A program made the translations under genes and the position numbers. Below, in pieces: positions 6,847 through 16,793 of a DNA stretch of 34,079 nucleotides. Source of the stretch: Terriglobales bacterium (GTDB lineage Bacteria; Acidobacteriota; Terriglobia; Bryobacterales; Bryobacteraceae); NCBI GenBank assembly GCA_021372245.1, contig JAJFUV010000290.1, positions 1 to 34,079 on the forward strand, written 5' to 3'. The notes under the pieces were generated by a model. The model did no database searches. It was not told the origin of the DNA and worked only from the letters and a program-made list of their open reading frames with translations. Numbering within the stretch: position 1 is the stretch's first letter; each line of letters begins with the position of its first letter.

Positions 6847-8997
6847 GTGATTCGCTGTGCGTTTGTATTGCTATTGTCTTCATTTGCATCGCTGATGGCC
6901 CAGGGAGACACCTGGGTCGGGACGCGCGTCAAGTACGCGCATCGTTGGGGTAATACTGCCTTTGATGGCTCGGAAATCCTCGGCGGATATCGTTCGGACG
7001 CGGTCACTGGCGTAGCTGTAGACGCCGGCGGCAACGTCTACGTGGCCGGCAGAACTTATTCGAAGGCATTCCCCTCGAGCACAATTGAGCCACCCACGAT
7101 ACCAGCCCCGCACGCCAGGGGCTTTGTCGGCAAGCTCAAACCGGACGGCAGCGATTTCGCCTGGCTCGCCAACTGGGACCAGTGCGGCGTCAATGCCATG
7201 ACGGTAGACGCCTCCGGTAACCTGATCGTGGCCGGGGCCACGCACGTCACGCACGGCGACGCCTTCCTGGCTAAGTACGACGCGTCGGGATCTCTTCTGT
7301 TCACACGCACGTTGTCCGGGATCCCCACGGCAATCGCGCTCGACACGAGCGGCAACATTTTCGTCGCTGGCACCACCTATTCTTCGGAATACCCGACCAC
7401 ACCGGGTGCCTTGCAGCAAACGCGCAAGAACGCTTCGACCGCCCTGGGCACGGGGTTCGTTACCAAGTTCGACCCCACCGCCAACACACTCTTGTATTCC
7501 ACTTATCTGGGCGGATCGCAGTTGACGGAGATTCACGCCATGACCGTGGATGCGGCCGGTTTCGCGTACCTGGCCGGAACCACGACATCCGCCGACTTCC
7601 CCACCACGGACGGGGCCCTGCAGCCGCTCATATCCGGCACCGCCGGCAGTGAAAACTCCGACGGCTTCGTGGCCAAACTGGACCTGACGGGCGGACGCCT
7701 GGTCTTCTCCACGCTGCTCGGCGGCTCCGCGCCCGACTCGGTGAACGCCATCGCCGTCGATTCGAGCGGCGCGAGCTACGTCGCCGGGAGCACCAAATCC
7801 GCCGACTTCCCGGTCACATCCGGCGCTTTCGTCACCACTCGCCCCGGAGCCTCGTCCGCCTTCGTGAGTAAGTTGAGTCCCTCCGGAGCCGCCTTGAGTT
7901 ACTCTACTTACTACGGAGATTCGGCCTCGGTCGCGAGCATTGCCGTGGCTCGCAACGGGTGGGCCTTCGTCACCGGAGAGACTTCCGGCGAACTGCCCGT
8001 CTGGGTGGCGATTCAGCCTTCCTACTACGGCGGCAGTTGCTACTACTACACCCCGTCCGGGTCGAACCCTTATGGTGAGTACACCTGTCCGGAAGCATTC
8101 CTGGCGGCCTTCAATGAGAACGGTTCCGGGTTGGCTGTTTCCACGTACCTGAGCGGGACCGGCAAGAAGTCCGGCCTGGCGCTGGCAGTGGATGCGCAGT
8201 CGAACATTTACGTCGGCGGCCGGGGCGCCCTCGTGCCACCTACTACGAGTTTTTCCTCCACCGACGGCCACGCATTTCTGCTCAAGCTCGGCCCCGGTTC
8301 GCGGCCTCCGATGTTCACCCGGCAATCCATCACCAACGCCGCGAATTTCTCCACGGGCCTGCCGCTTCCTGGAGGCGCCGCATCGGCGTTCGTCGGCGAT
8401 CTTGCACGAACGGATAACGTGAGCGTCAAGGTCGACGGCGTGTCCGCGCCGCTCTATGTCGTCACGTCCGGACAGATCAACTTCCAGGTACCGTTCGACA
8501 TCGCGCCGCCGCTGTCATCTGTAGAGGTCGCGCAGGGCGATGCGGTGGCATCGGTGCGGGGTTTGAAGAGTCTCCTCACCGCGCCCGCCATCTTCACGTA
8601 CGACGGGGCCCACGGCGCCATACAGCACGGCCTGGACTACCGCCTGGTGACGGCTTCGGCGCCGGCTGAGCGCGGCGAGGTGATCACCATCTACCTGACC
8701 GGACTCGGCACGACCACGCCCCCGGTGAAAAGCGGAGAAGTGGTCCCGCTCACGCCGCTGTCGTGGACGACGCTCGCGCCAACGGTGTGGATCGGCGGCC
8801 AGACCGCCGAAGTGCTGTTTTCAGGCCTCACGCCGGGAACGTTCGGCCTCTACCAGATCAACGCGCGCGTTCCCGAATCCGTTGCCGCAGGGGACGTGCA
8901 GGTACAGGTCGGTTTGCCCACGATCGAGGACGAGACGCTATTTCTGCGGCCGCCAGTCAGTCGCATTAGCCGCCCCGTCCTGATACCGGTCCGCTAA
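6847..8997 (+). CDS. Secreted SBBP-repeat protein with Solibacter-type C-terminal domain (TIGR03437-like)
   Basis: The 716-residue protein starts at GTG 6847 (GGAGG 4 nt upstream) with the signal peptide IRCAFVLLLSSFASLMA. Residues about 40-480 carry repeated blades of the form AVDAGGNVYVAGRT / TDFPTT-GA-Q / FVAKLDPTG-L-YSTYLGG, typical of SBBP beta-propeller repeats; at least six copies are visible. The last 220 residues (from SITNAANFSTGLPLPG) match the Acidobacteria-enriched C-terminal domain, with QINFQVPF, GEVITIYLTGLG and YQINARVP blocks. The family is secreted or surface-associated; its ligand is unknown. A Tyr-rich insert with two Cys residues (SCYYYTPSGSNPYGEYTCP, near residue 400) interrupts one blade. 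The frame is open from GTG 6811, but that codon lies in the promoter palindrome. Confidence 0.88.
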   Translation: MIRCAFVLLLSSFASLMAQGDTWVGTRVKYAHRWGNTAFDGSEILGGYRSDAVTGVAVDAGGNVYVAGRTYSKAFPSSTIEPPTIPAPHARGFVGKLKPDGSDFAWLANWDQCGVNAMTVDASGNLIVAGATHVTHGDAFLAKYDASGSLLFTRTLSGIPTAIALDTSGNIFVAGTTYSSEYPTTPGALQQTRKNASTALGTGFVTKFDPTANTLLYSTYLGGSQLTEIHAMTVDAAGFAYLAGTTTSADFPTTDGALQPLISGTAGSENSDGFVAKLDLTGGRLVFSTLLGGSAPDSVNAIAVDSSGASYVAGSTKSADFPVTSGAFVTTRPGASSAFVSKLSPSGAALSYSTYYGDSASVASIAVARNGWAFVTGETSGELPVWVAIQPSYYGGSCYYYTPSGSNPYGEYTCPEAFLAAFNENGSGLAVSTYLSGTGKKSGLALAVDAQSNIYVGGRGALVPPTTSFSSTDGHAFLLKLGPGSRPPMFTRQSITNAANFSTGLPLPGGAASAFVGDLARTDNVSVKVDGVSAPLYVVTSGQINFQVPFDIAPPLSSVEVAQGDAVASVRGLKSLLTAPAIFTYDGAHGAIQHGLDYRLVTASAPAERGEVITIYLTGLGTTTPPVKSGEVVPLTPLSWTTLAPTVWIGGQTAEVLFSGLTPGTFGLYQINARVPESVAAGDVQVQVGLPTIEDETLFLRPPVSRISRPVLIPVR

Positions 8998-9002
8998 CGA
9001 GG

Positions 9003-9035
9003 ATCCGCCCTCAGCGCAGCGCGGCGCAGGCGGAT
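9003..9035. terminator. Hairpin at a convergent gene end
   Basis: ATCCGCC (9003-9009) pairs perfectly with GGCGGAT (9029-9035) around a GC-rich loop, just after the stop at 8997 and inside the last codons of the convergent STAS gene. There is no T-tract, so intrinsic termination is uncertain. Confidence 0.3.
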
Positions 9036-9358
9036 TCTAGGTCCGGGAAGAACTTGAACACGGTGTCCAGGCGGGTCACGTGGAAGCTGTCGCGGACCGC
9101 GCCGGTGGCGGCGGCCATGTGCATCTTGCCTCCGGCCTGAAACACTTTGTTCAGGCTGGCGATGAAGCGGCCGATGCCGGTCGAGTCGATGTGCGTGACA
9201 CCGGCAAGATCGAACACGATTTTGCGGTGCCCCTGCGCGAGCAATTCCGCAACCAGTGATTCGATGCGCGTACTTTCATCGCCCAGCATGATGCGGCCGG
9301 CTACGGTGATGACGACGATCCCGCCGTCGATTTCGCGGTGCTGAATCTCAAGTGGCAT
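9011..9358 (-). CDS. STAS-domain anti-sigma-factor antagonist
   Basis: The 115-residue protein is a complete STAS domain. The signature VFDLAGVTHIDSTGIGRF (about 48-65) contains D-S-T-G, with Thr60 at the regulatory phosphorylation site of SpoIIAA/RsbV-type antagonists. The N-terminal strand GGIVVITVAGRIMLGDEST fits the family closely, so a function in a partner-switching module (binding an anti-sigma kinase) is likely, although no partner is encoded nearby. It follows the amidase gene by about 32-50 nt on the same strand and is probably the last gene of the eno operon. GTG 9373 is an alternative start adding five residues; neither start has a good ribosome binding site. It differs from the STAS protein at 2869, which lacks the serine before the phospho-site. 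Confidence 0.87.
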   Translation of the reverse strand: MPLEIQHREIDGGIVVITVAGRIMLGDESTRIESLVAELLAQGHRKIVFDLAGVTHIDSTGIGRFIASLNKVFQAGGKMHMAAATGAVRDSFHVTRLDTVFKFFPDLESACAALR

Positions 9359-9405
9359 GGGCTCGCGCTTCACGATTTAGAATACTGCGAATCGGGCATT
9401 CAGGT

Positions 9406-10406
9406 TCAATGTTTCCCGAAGATCGACTTCGCCACGGTGGCGTGAATGCCCTTCTTGCCGTCCACCACCTGCGTCACGCGAAGGTCCACCGCGGACCCGG
9501 CGAGCAGGTAGGCGTCGTCCCGAGTAAGGCCTTTCTCGGCGACCAGGAAATCCAGCATCTCACGCAGGGCGATACGGCCGGCTTCCTCCAGATTCTCGTG
9601 GAAACCCATGGTCATATAATGCGTGGGCGTTTCCGCGCGCGGCCAGCGTAGCGGCTTTCCCTTACACACGAAGAACTGGAACGTGCCGGTGAGCGCGGTT
9701 TCCAGCGCAGCGACGTTCACTTCGCCATCGGCCTGAGCCGCGTGAGCGTCCCCCACCGAAAACAGCGCGCCGCGAGTGTGAACGGGAAAATAGACCGTAG
9801 TCCCGGCCACCAGGTCCTTGTTATCCATGTTGCCGCCGTGGATCCACGGCGGGGCAGTACTGATCCGTCCCGAAACCGGCGGCGGCGCCACGCCCATCAC
9901 ACCAAAGAACGGCATCAACGGCACTGTAATGCCGCCGGGGAAACGCGTCGTCATCGTGCGCCGGTCCAGCGGGTAGCTCTTTACACGCCAGTAAGGGAAA
10001 TCGTCCGGCAGCATGCCGCATCCCGGACAGATGATGATGATAGCGTAATCGAAAGCCAGATCCACGGCTTTGATCCGCACCTCAAGCGTGTCGCCGGGCT
10101 CGGCCCCTTCTACATAGACCGGGCCAGTGAGAACATGCGGACCGGGCCCTTCGTTCTTCACCTCGCGGTGGATGGCGCGGTCGGAATCGCGGATTGCCGC
10201 GTCCGGAATTCCACCTTCCCGCATCATGGCAGGATCGGCGATCATGGCCGATTCGATAGCGACCGTATCGCCCGAACGAACGCGGACGACCGGCGCGACG
10301 CCGGCCGAAAAATAACCTCGCACTACTGTCTTCGGCGCCGGTTTGATTACCTGAACCGAAGGCTGGGCGGCAGCCAAGGCCGCCGCCCACAGCAGTGCGA
10401 GTAGTT

Positions 10407-10410
<4 letters not shown>
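9406..10410 (-). CDS. Exported acetamidase/formamidase family protein
   Basis: The 334-residue protein matches the FmdA/AmdA family, which hydrolyses short amides to ammonia and the acid. Typical blocks are [20 protein letters not shown] (about 91-110), the CPGCGML segment, [19 protein letters not shown] (about 186-204) and [16 protein letters not shown] (about 215-230), which carry the conserved Asp, His and Glu residues. A signal peptide ([17 protein letters not shown]) shows that it works outside the cytoplasm, unlike the classical enzymes. The start is GTG 10410, overlapping the gpmA stop by 4 nt (GTGA), so expression is tied to the glycolytic genes upstream. The natural substrate cannot be read from sequence. 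Confidence 0.88.
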
Positions 10411-12528
<2,118 letters not shown>

Positions 12529-12571
12529 GGGTCTTAGGCTGCAATCATTCAAGCCGGAAAGGGGGTGACCC
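12529..12571 (+). promoter_or_regulatory. Structured rpsU leader enclosing the ribosome binding site
   Basis: GGGTC (12529-12533) can pair with GACCC (12567-12571), enclosing a second stem GGCT (12537-12540) / AGCC (12552-12555). The purine-rich ribosome binding site GGGGGTGA (12561-12568) lies on the 3' side and is partly masked by the outer stem. Together with a TTG start, this is what autoregulation of a ribosomal protein gene can look like. The pairing is seen by eye; regulation is inferred. Confidence 0.35.
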
Positions 12572-12575
12572 AAGT

Positions 12576-12773
12576 TTGGCGGAAGTAACACTGCAGGATG
12601 GCGAGAGCTTGGAAAGCGCCCTTCGCCGGTTCAAGCGCAAGGTCCAGCAAGAGGACATCATTAAGGAGATCAAGCGTCACTCCTATTACCTCAAGCCGGG
12701 CGAGAAGAAGCGCACCAAGGCGGCACTGGCCCGCAAGCGGAATCGCAAGAAGCGCCCCAGAGATTCCGAATAG
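12576..12773 (+). CDS. rpsU: 30S ribosomal protein bS21
   Basis: The 65-residue protein is S21: ESLESALRRFKRKVQQEDII and RHSYYLKPGEKK, followed by the basic tail KAALARKRNRKKRPR. S21 sits at the 30S platform near the anti-Shine-Dalgarno region and takes part in initiation. The longer frame from 12456 is spurious because it runs through the promoter region. The true start is TTG 12576, where the S21 homology begins, with GGGGGTGA 7-14 nt upstream. A rare start codon combined with a strong ribosome binding site fits tight control of synthesis. A strong hairpin follows the gene at 12782-12809. The gene is monocistronic here. Confidence 0.95.
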   Translation: MAEVTLQDGESLESALRRFKRKVQQEDIIKEIKRHSYYLKPGEKKRTKAALARKRNRKKRPRDSE

Positions 12774-12781
12774 AGTTTACC

Positions 12782-12809
12782 GGGGACGCCCCCAAACGGT
12801 GGCGTCCCC
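12782..12809. terminator. Terminator hairpin between rpsU and a convergent gene
   Basis: GGGGACGCC (12782-12790) and GGCGTCCCC (12801-12809) form a perfect 9-bp GC-rich stem with a 10-nt loop. Downstream is a pyrimidine stretch rather than a pure T-run. It starts 8 nt after the rpsU stop and 19 nt beyond the end of the convergent gene, so it may serve both. Confidence 0.7.
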
Positions 12810-12827
12810 AATTCCTTTCCCTTCTTA

Positions 12828-13913
12828 CTACTTGTTCATTCTCTTCAACATCTCACTCTCAACCTGCTTGAAGCCTGCCGGTACGTCGAAGCGGGAGCTG
12901 TCCACACCGGCGGTTGAGAAGCCGGTCATCTCGATGGTGGTTTCCATCAACACGCCCTGAGCCGAACCAGCGGCCTGCTGCTGTTGCTGAGGAGCCTGCT
13001 GCTGCGCGGGCTGTTGAGCCGGTTGTTGCTGCTCCTCCTGTTGCGGCTTCTTGCGGCGGCCAAATCCACCTAACCGGCCTAGCCGGCCACCGAGCACGCT
13101 GCCGATCGACGGGGCTTCTTCCTGCTGTTTGGCCTCGGGAGCCGGACGCTGTTCAGTCGGCTGCGCCTGCTGCCCGGAACCAGCTTCGTCCGGCCCGCCC
13201 ATGCCCTTCATGGACATGCGCACAACCTGCAGAAGCGGTGCGCCGTCCAGTTTGGCCGTTTCCTTTGCAGCCGCCGCCATTCCCTTCATCATGCTGGCAT
13301 TGCCTCCAGCCATCGGCCCGAGGTTGGCTCCCGGAACCCAGTTCATCTTCTGGGCCATCCTTTGGTAGAAAGCCTTCACCTGCTCGTAGCCGCCCACGTC
13401 CTTCGCAATCCACATGTTGGAAGTGGTGAGTATGGTGGACTTGTTGCCGGACTTGGGATCGGTGGTTTCAATCTCCATCGACATAAGCATCTCGCGAGTT
13501 GCGAAGCCCGAGATTTCGCGCGTCTGTCCGGTGGCCTTCACGTCCACCTTCATGTTGACTTCGGCTTTCGATTCGTCCTTCAGATTCTGACCGAGCGCCG
13601 CCATGGCCTTCGCCATATCGGCAAACGTAACCACGGAGTAGGTCTTCTTCTTGAAGTCGATACTCGTGATCGTTTCGTTCGCCAGGTCCGTGATCTGGGC
13701 CGTGTCGGCGGTTACGCTCGCCATCCGGTCGCCCTTCAGGTAGACGTGCGAGGCAATCGGCTCGCGGGCCTGCTTGGAGAACGCTCCTGCGAAGCGCATC
13801 ATGCCCATCATTGCGCCGCCTGTGATCTTCGCGGTTTGGTCGTAGCTCAGATCGGCCCTGAGCGACGCACCTCCGAGTGCCAAGAGGAGTACAACGGATA
13901 TGTGTTTGAACAT
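12828..13913 (-). CDS. Exported Gln-rich protein of unknown function
   Basis: From ATG 13913 (AAGGGA just upstream) the protein has 361 residues, starting with the signal peptide MFKHISVVLLLALGGASLRA. The longer frame lacks an N-terminal signal and runs into the intergenic region. Residues 20-210 have alternating strands with phrases such as ASVTADTAQITDLANETITS and KKTYSVVTFADMAKAM, weakly reminiscent of DUF4412-type periplasmic proteins; this is tentative. The region is Met-rich. From about 270 the chain becomes low-complexity, with Glu/Pro/Gln and long Gln runs around 315-340, a likely disordered linker, then a short conserved-looking C-terminus. A TTGACG -35-like element on this strand (13956-13961) lies inside an inverted repeat. 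No function assigned. Confidence 0.75.
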   Translation of the reverse strand: MFKHISVVLLLALGGASLRADLSYDQTAKITGGAMMGMMRFAGAFSKQAREPIASHVYLKGDRMASVTADTAQITDLANETITSIDFKKKTYSVVTFADMAKAMAALGQNLKDESKAEVNMKVDVKATGQTREISGFATREMLMSMEIETTDPKSGNKSTILTTSNMWIAKDVGGYEQVKAFYQRMAQKMNWVPGANLGPMAGGNASMMKGMAAAAKETAKLDGAPLLQVVRMSMKGMGGPDEAGSGQQAQPTEQRPAPEAKQQEEAPSIGSVLGGRLGRLGGFGRRKKPQQEEQQQPAQQPAQQQAPQQQQQAAGSAQGVLMETTIEMTGFSTAGVDSSRFDVPAGFKQVESEMLKRMNK

Positions 13914-13951
13914 AGCTGTCCCTTCGGGATATGGTATGACGACTTGGGCAC

Positions 13952-13980
13952 CCGCCGTCAAGATAAAGCTGATACGGCGG
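13952..13980. repeat. Inverted repeat upstream of the Gln-rich protein gene
   Basis: CCGCCGT (13952-13958) and ACGGCGG (13974-13980) are perfect complements around a 15-nt AT-richer centre. On the minus strand the repeat overlaps a TTGACG -35-like hexamer; -10 candidates (TACCAT, CATACC) are weak. It is either an operator or a weak ssb terminator. Confidence 0.3.
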
Positions 13981-14037
13981 ATAGTTGCATATACACGCTT
14001 CGCTGCAACCACGAAGCTTCAGAGCCGCGACCTGTGC

Positions 14038-14511
14038 CTAGAACGGCACGTCGTCGTCGGTGATGCCGGGTTCGAACGGCGATTCCTCGGCTGACGCAGG
14101 CGCCGGTGCGGATGGGCGGCGCTGCGCATTGCGCGGCATGGAGACCGGGCCTCGGGCTTCCTCCGGCACGCCTTCACCGCGGCCGCCAAGAAGCAGCACA
14201 TCGTCGGCTACCACTTCCGTGCGGTAGACCTTCTTGCCATCCTTGTCGTCGTAACTGCGTGTTTTCAGGCGGCCTTCGACATAAACCTGCTTGCCCTTGG
14301 TCAGGTAGTTGGCCAGGTTCTCCTGGCGCCAGAGGACCACGTTGTGCCAATCGGTGTCCTCTTTCCACTCGCCGGTCTGCTGATCCTTCCAGCGGTAGCC
14401 GGTGGCGACCGAAAAGGTCGTACAAGCCACGCCGCTGGCCGTGAACTTGGTCTCGGCGTCCCGGCCGAGGTTGCCAAGGAGAATGACTTTATTGACGCTG
14501 CGAGATGCCAT
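14038..14511 (-). CDS. ssb: Single-stranded DNA-binding protein
   Basis: SSB coats single-stranded DNA in replication, recombination and repair. The 157-residue protein has the OB-fold in residues about 5-110 (VNKVILLGNLGRDAETK, DTDWHNVVLWRQENLANYL, KGKQVYVEGRLKTRSYDD), a variable Pro/Ala linker, and the acidic C-terminal tip DDDVPF that recruits partner proteins. The ATG at 14511 matches the usual MASRSVNKVILLGNLG start; the upstream extension is not SSB-like. The ribosome binding site is weak. ssb is monocistronic and diverges from a secreted protein gene; a perfect 14-bp palindrome lies between them at 14582-14595. SOS control is common for ssb in other phyla but cannot be shown here. Confidence 0.97.
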   Translation of the reverse strand: MASRSVNKVILLGNLGRDAETKFTASGVACTTFSVATGYRWKDQQTGEWKEDTDWHNVVLWRQENLANYLTKGKQVYVEGRLKTRSYDDKDGKKVYRTEVVADDVLLLGGRGEGVPEEARGPVSMPRNAQRRPSAPAPASAEESPFEPGITDDDVPF

Positions 14512-14581
14512 ACTTTCATGAACTCTACCATATTGCGGGCGGCCTCGGCTCAAGAGTGTAACTTCTGTGGTTAAGATGGGG

Positions 14582-14608
14582 TTCCCGCGCGGGAAGCTGC
14601 GCTATAAT
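14582..14608 (+). promoter_or_regulatory. Palindromic operator candidate next to a consensus -10
   Basis: TTCCCGCGCGGGAA (14582-14595) is a perfect 14-bp palindrome. Seven bases later is a consensus -10, TATAAT (14603-14608), for the gene starting at 14636. No consensus -35 exists, and the palindrome occupies that place, so the site suits a regulator that controls this promoter and possibly the divergent ssb. Confidence 0.5.
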
Positions 14609-14635
14609 GGGCGCGAGCGGTATTTGGGACAGGCG

Positions 14636-15889
14636 ATGAACAACTGCTCCCACGTCCTTCTACACTGGATTTGCCGAGGTGGGCTTCTGTGCGTTTGGAC
14701 GTGTGCCTGGACGCACCCGCTGGCAGCACAATCGTTGATGAACGGCAGCGGGCCCGGCGGCTTGGTCCGCATCATTAACACCGACGCTGCGGTGCTCGAG
14801 TTGGGTGAAAAGCGCACCGATCTGCCGTGCACCGTGAGCCCCGTCAAGCCCACCCTGGGCTTCGACGTGAAATTCCACGCCGGCTATGAGGTGACCGTTC
14901 CCCTGCGGGAACTGGCCGGCGCGGAGGACCTGCTGACCATTGTCTTCCGCATCACGCACGAAGGCCGCAAAGACGCCCCCCTGATGTTTTCCCAGCGCAT
15001 CCGCGTCCCGGCCATGGAGGACAACGCCAAAGGGGATGCCTATCTTCAAGGCAACTTCGATCTCGGCGAAGGCGTCTATCACATTGACTGGCTTATGAGG
15101 GATCGCGCCGAGAGGGTCTGCTCGGATTATTGGGACGCTGAAGCAGTTCTGCCGCCCAAGGAGAGGACTATTCAGGTGGCGCTGGCCCCCGGGGAGATAC
15201 GGAGCAGCGACGTGGAACCGTTCAAGGAAGAGCCGCCGGTGAGCCGCTCGCAGGACGCCCCCCCGCTGAGCGTGAAAGTGCTCATCAACTTCGCGCCGCA
15301 GAACTCCCGTTCGGCCACCCTGCAGCCGCTCGATACGGCGGCGTTGATTTCGATCCTGCGCGGCATCGCACGCGAGCCGCGCATCGGCAAGTTCTCCGTG
15401 ATTGCCTTTAACTTACAGGAACAAAAGGTCGTTTCCCGACAGGAGAGCGCGGAGCGCATCGATTTTCCGGCCCTGGGAAAGGCGCTCGAAAGCTTGAAAT
15501 TGGGCACTGTGGACCTGCGCCGGCTGAGCGAGAAGCACGGCGACACGCAGTTCCTGACGGATCTGATCCGGCGGGAGGTTGGCGACGCTGGAACGACCGA
15601 CGCGCTGATCTTTGCCGGACCCAAGGCGCTGCTGGACGAAAACGTCTCCGAAACTGCCCTGAAGGATTTGGGCGGGGTGAATTACCCGGTTTTCTACATG
15701 AACTACAACCTCGAACCGCAGCGTACTCCCTGGCGCGATTCGATTGGACATGCGGTAAAGTACCTCAAGGGGTACGAGTACACCATAAGCCGGCCCAAAG
15801 ATCTTTGGTTTGCTATGACCGAAATGGTCTCGCGCATCGTAAAATCAAAACAGGAGAAGAGCGCGGCCGGCGCCGCGCCAACGCAATGA
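14636..15889 (+). CDS. Secreted protein of unknown function with a vWA-like C-terminal half
   Basis: The 417-residue protein begins at ATG 14636 (GGGACAGG upstream, TATAAT at 14603-14608) with a signal peptide ending near LAAQS, about residue 33. The earlier in-frame ATG at 14567 lies upstream of the -10 and was rejected. Residues 35-180 look like beta-sandwich strands (GFDVKFHAGYEVTVPL, LLTIVFRITHEG). Residues about 220-390 have an alternating alpha/beta pattern (LSVKVLINFAP, KFSVIAFNLQEQ, TDALIFAGPKAL, YPVFYMNYNL) resembling the vWA-type domain of acidobacterial secreted proteins, but without a DxSxS metal site. Its stop overlaps the start of the methyltransferase gene by 4 nt. Function unknown. 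Confidence 0.75.
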   Translation: MNNCSHVLLHWICRGGLLCVWTCAWTHPLAAQSLMNGSGPGGLVRIINTDAAVLELGEKRTDLPCTVSPVKPTLGFDVKFHAGYEVTVPLRELAGAEDLLTIVFRITHEGRKDAPLMFSQRIRVPAMEDNAKGDAYLQGNFDLGEGVYHIDWLMRDRAERVCSDYWDAEAVLPPKERTIQVALAPGEIRSSDVEPFKEEPPVSRSQDAPPLSVKVLINFAPQNSRSATLQPLDTAALISILRGIAREPRIGKFSVIAFNLQEQKVVSRQESAERIDFPALGKALESLKLGTVDLRRLSEKHGDTQFLTDLIRREVGDAGTTDALIFAGPKALLDENVSETALKDLGGVNYPVFYMNYNLEPQRTPWRDSIGHAVKYLKGYEYTISRPKDLWFAMTEMVSRIVKSKQEKSAAGAAPTQ

Positions 15890-16449
15890 TTACGCGGATT
15901 CAATGGCTTGCCTTACCGGCAATGCTCGTTTGGGGCCTCACCTGCTTCGCGCAGCCTTCCAACATGGAACAGGTTCGGAGCCTGGCCCCCTTTGTCCCCT
16001 CGCCGCAACCTATCGTCGAGAGGATGCTGTCCGCGGCCAATCTCAAGCCCGGCGAGACGCTCTTCGATCTCGGCTGTGGCGATGGGCGCGTACTGATTAC
16101 AGCCGCGAAGAAGTTCGGCGCCAAGGCCGTGGGCATCGAACTGTCCCCCAAGCTGGTGGAGGCCGCCAACGAAGAAATCAAGGCCAATCACCTGGAGGAC
16201 CAGGTGAAGGTCATTCAAGGCGACCTGATGGAAACGGATCTGAGCTCGGCCGACGTGGTCACCATCTATCTGCTGACCCACTCCAACGATAAGCTCCGCC
16301 CCAACCTGGAAAGGTATCTGAAGCGCGGTGCGCGCGTGGTGAGCCACGATTTCCAGGTGCGTGGGTGGAAGCCCATCCGCGTGGATAAGCTGGAAGTGTA
16401 CCGCCGCACGCATTCCATCTACGTTTACGAAATGCCGGTGGAGCGCTAG
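15886..16449 (+). CDS. FAM173/ATPSCKMT-like SAM-dependent methyltransferase with N-terminal signal or membrane segment
   Basis: The 187-residue protein has a class I methyltransferase fold. The SAM-binding loop is DLGCGDGRVL (61-70), with the acidic strand end VGIEL at 82-86. The preceding block FVPSPQPIVERML and the later YLLTHSNDKLRPNL and GARVVSHDF are the pattern of prokaryotic relatives of FAM173/ATPSCKMT, lysine methyltransferases that in mitochondria modify the ATP synthase c subunit. Residues 5-22 (IQWLALPAMLVWGLTCFA) form a hydrophobic segment with a basic residue before it, either a Sec signal peptide or a membrane anchor. A SAM enzyme should not work outside the cytoplasm, so an anchor seems likelier, as reported for the animal family. 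The start ATG overlaps the stop of the previous gene (ATGA). The target is unknown. Confidence 0.83.
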   Translation: MITRIQWLALPAMLVWGLTCFAQPSNMEQVRSLAPFVPSPQPIVERMLSAANLKPGETLFDLGCGDGRVLITAAKKFGAKAVGIELSPKLVEAANEEIKANHLEDQVKVIQGDLMETDLSSADVVTIYLLTHSNDKLRPNLERYLKRGARVVSHDFQVRGWKPIRVDKLEVYRRTHSIYVYEMPVER

Positions 16450-16793
16450 CCGCTCTACAGCCTGGTCCTGCCAGTAAGCAGGCGCTACGGACATTCGCTG
16501 TACGCTCGCTAATTCCTTTAAAATCATACAATTACGCATCCAAAGGCACCTGCCAGGATGAGAAGGTCTCCCGGCCTGGGACTCCGGGCTCGCTCATAAA
16601 ACGCTGGTTGAAGAAAACAGTTTCGACAGGCGCCGCCGGGTGTAAGATTGATGCTGTCAGGGGTGTGAAAAAGGAAATTCTGATTCCTTTGGAGCACAAC
16701 CTAACTGGGCACTTTCCCTTCTGAGCCGAACTCCCGGCGAAAAACGGGTGGGCTCCCCGCCGGGATGCTTTCGTGAAGAGTACGGAGTGGCGT
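16450..16793 (+). promoter_or_regulatory. 344-bp non-coding region, structured leader of the receptor gene
   Basis: There is no convincing gene. After the methyltransferase stop are two short hairpins (GAGCG/CGCTC at 16441-16455; CCTGC/GCAGG at 16467-16482). An AT-rich stretch at 16510-16532 (TACAAT at 16527-16532) may hold a promoter. The last 170 nt can fold: GACAG/CTGTC (16625-16629/16654-16658), AAAGGAA/TTCCTTT (16670-16676/16684-16690), and CCCGGCG/CGCCGGG (16733-16739/16758-16764), the last competing with a GAGCC/GGGCTC pairing. It ends in GGAG (16784-16787), 6 nt before the ATG. I could not match it to a known riboswitch. Confidence 0.4.

Noticed and set aside
6729..7034. Extended N-terminus of the exported protein starting at 6728
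   Set aside because: No signal sequence at the longer start; it would overlap the divergent promoter and the start of the propeller protein gene.
6880..8325. 481-residue minus-strand open frame
   Set aside because: It is a shadow of the SBBP-repeat gene; Gly/Arg-rich with no family signature.
12985..13050. CAG/CTG-rich low-complexity stretch considered as a DNA repeat array
   Set aside because: It encodes the poly-Gln segment of the exported protein and has no regular unit; not a CRISPR or tandem-repeat locus.
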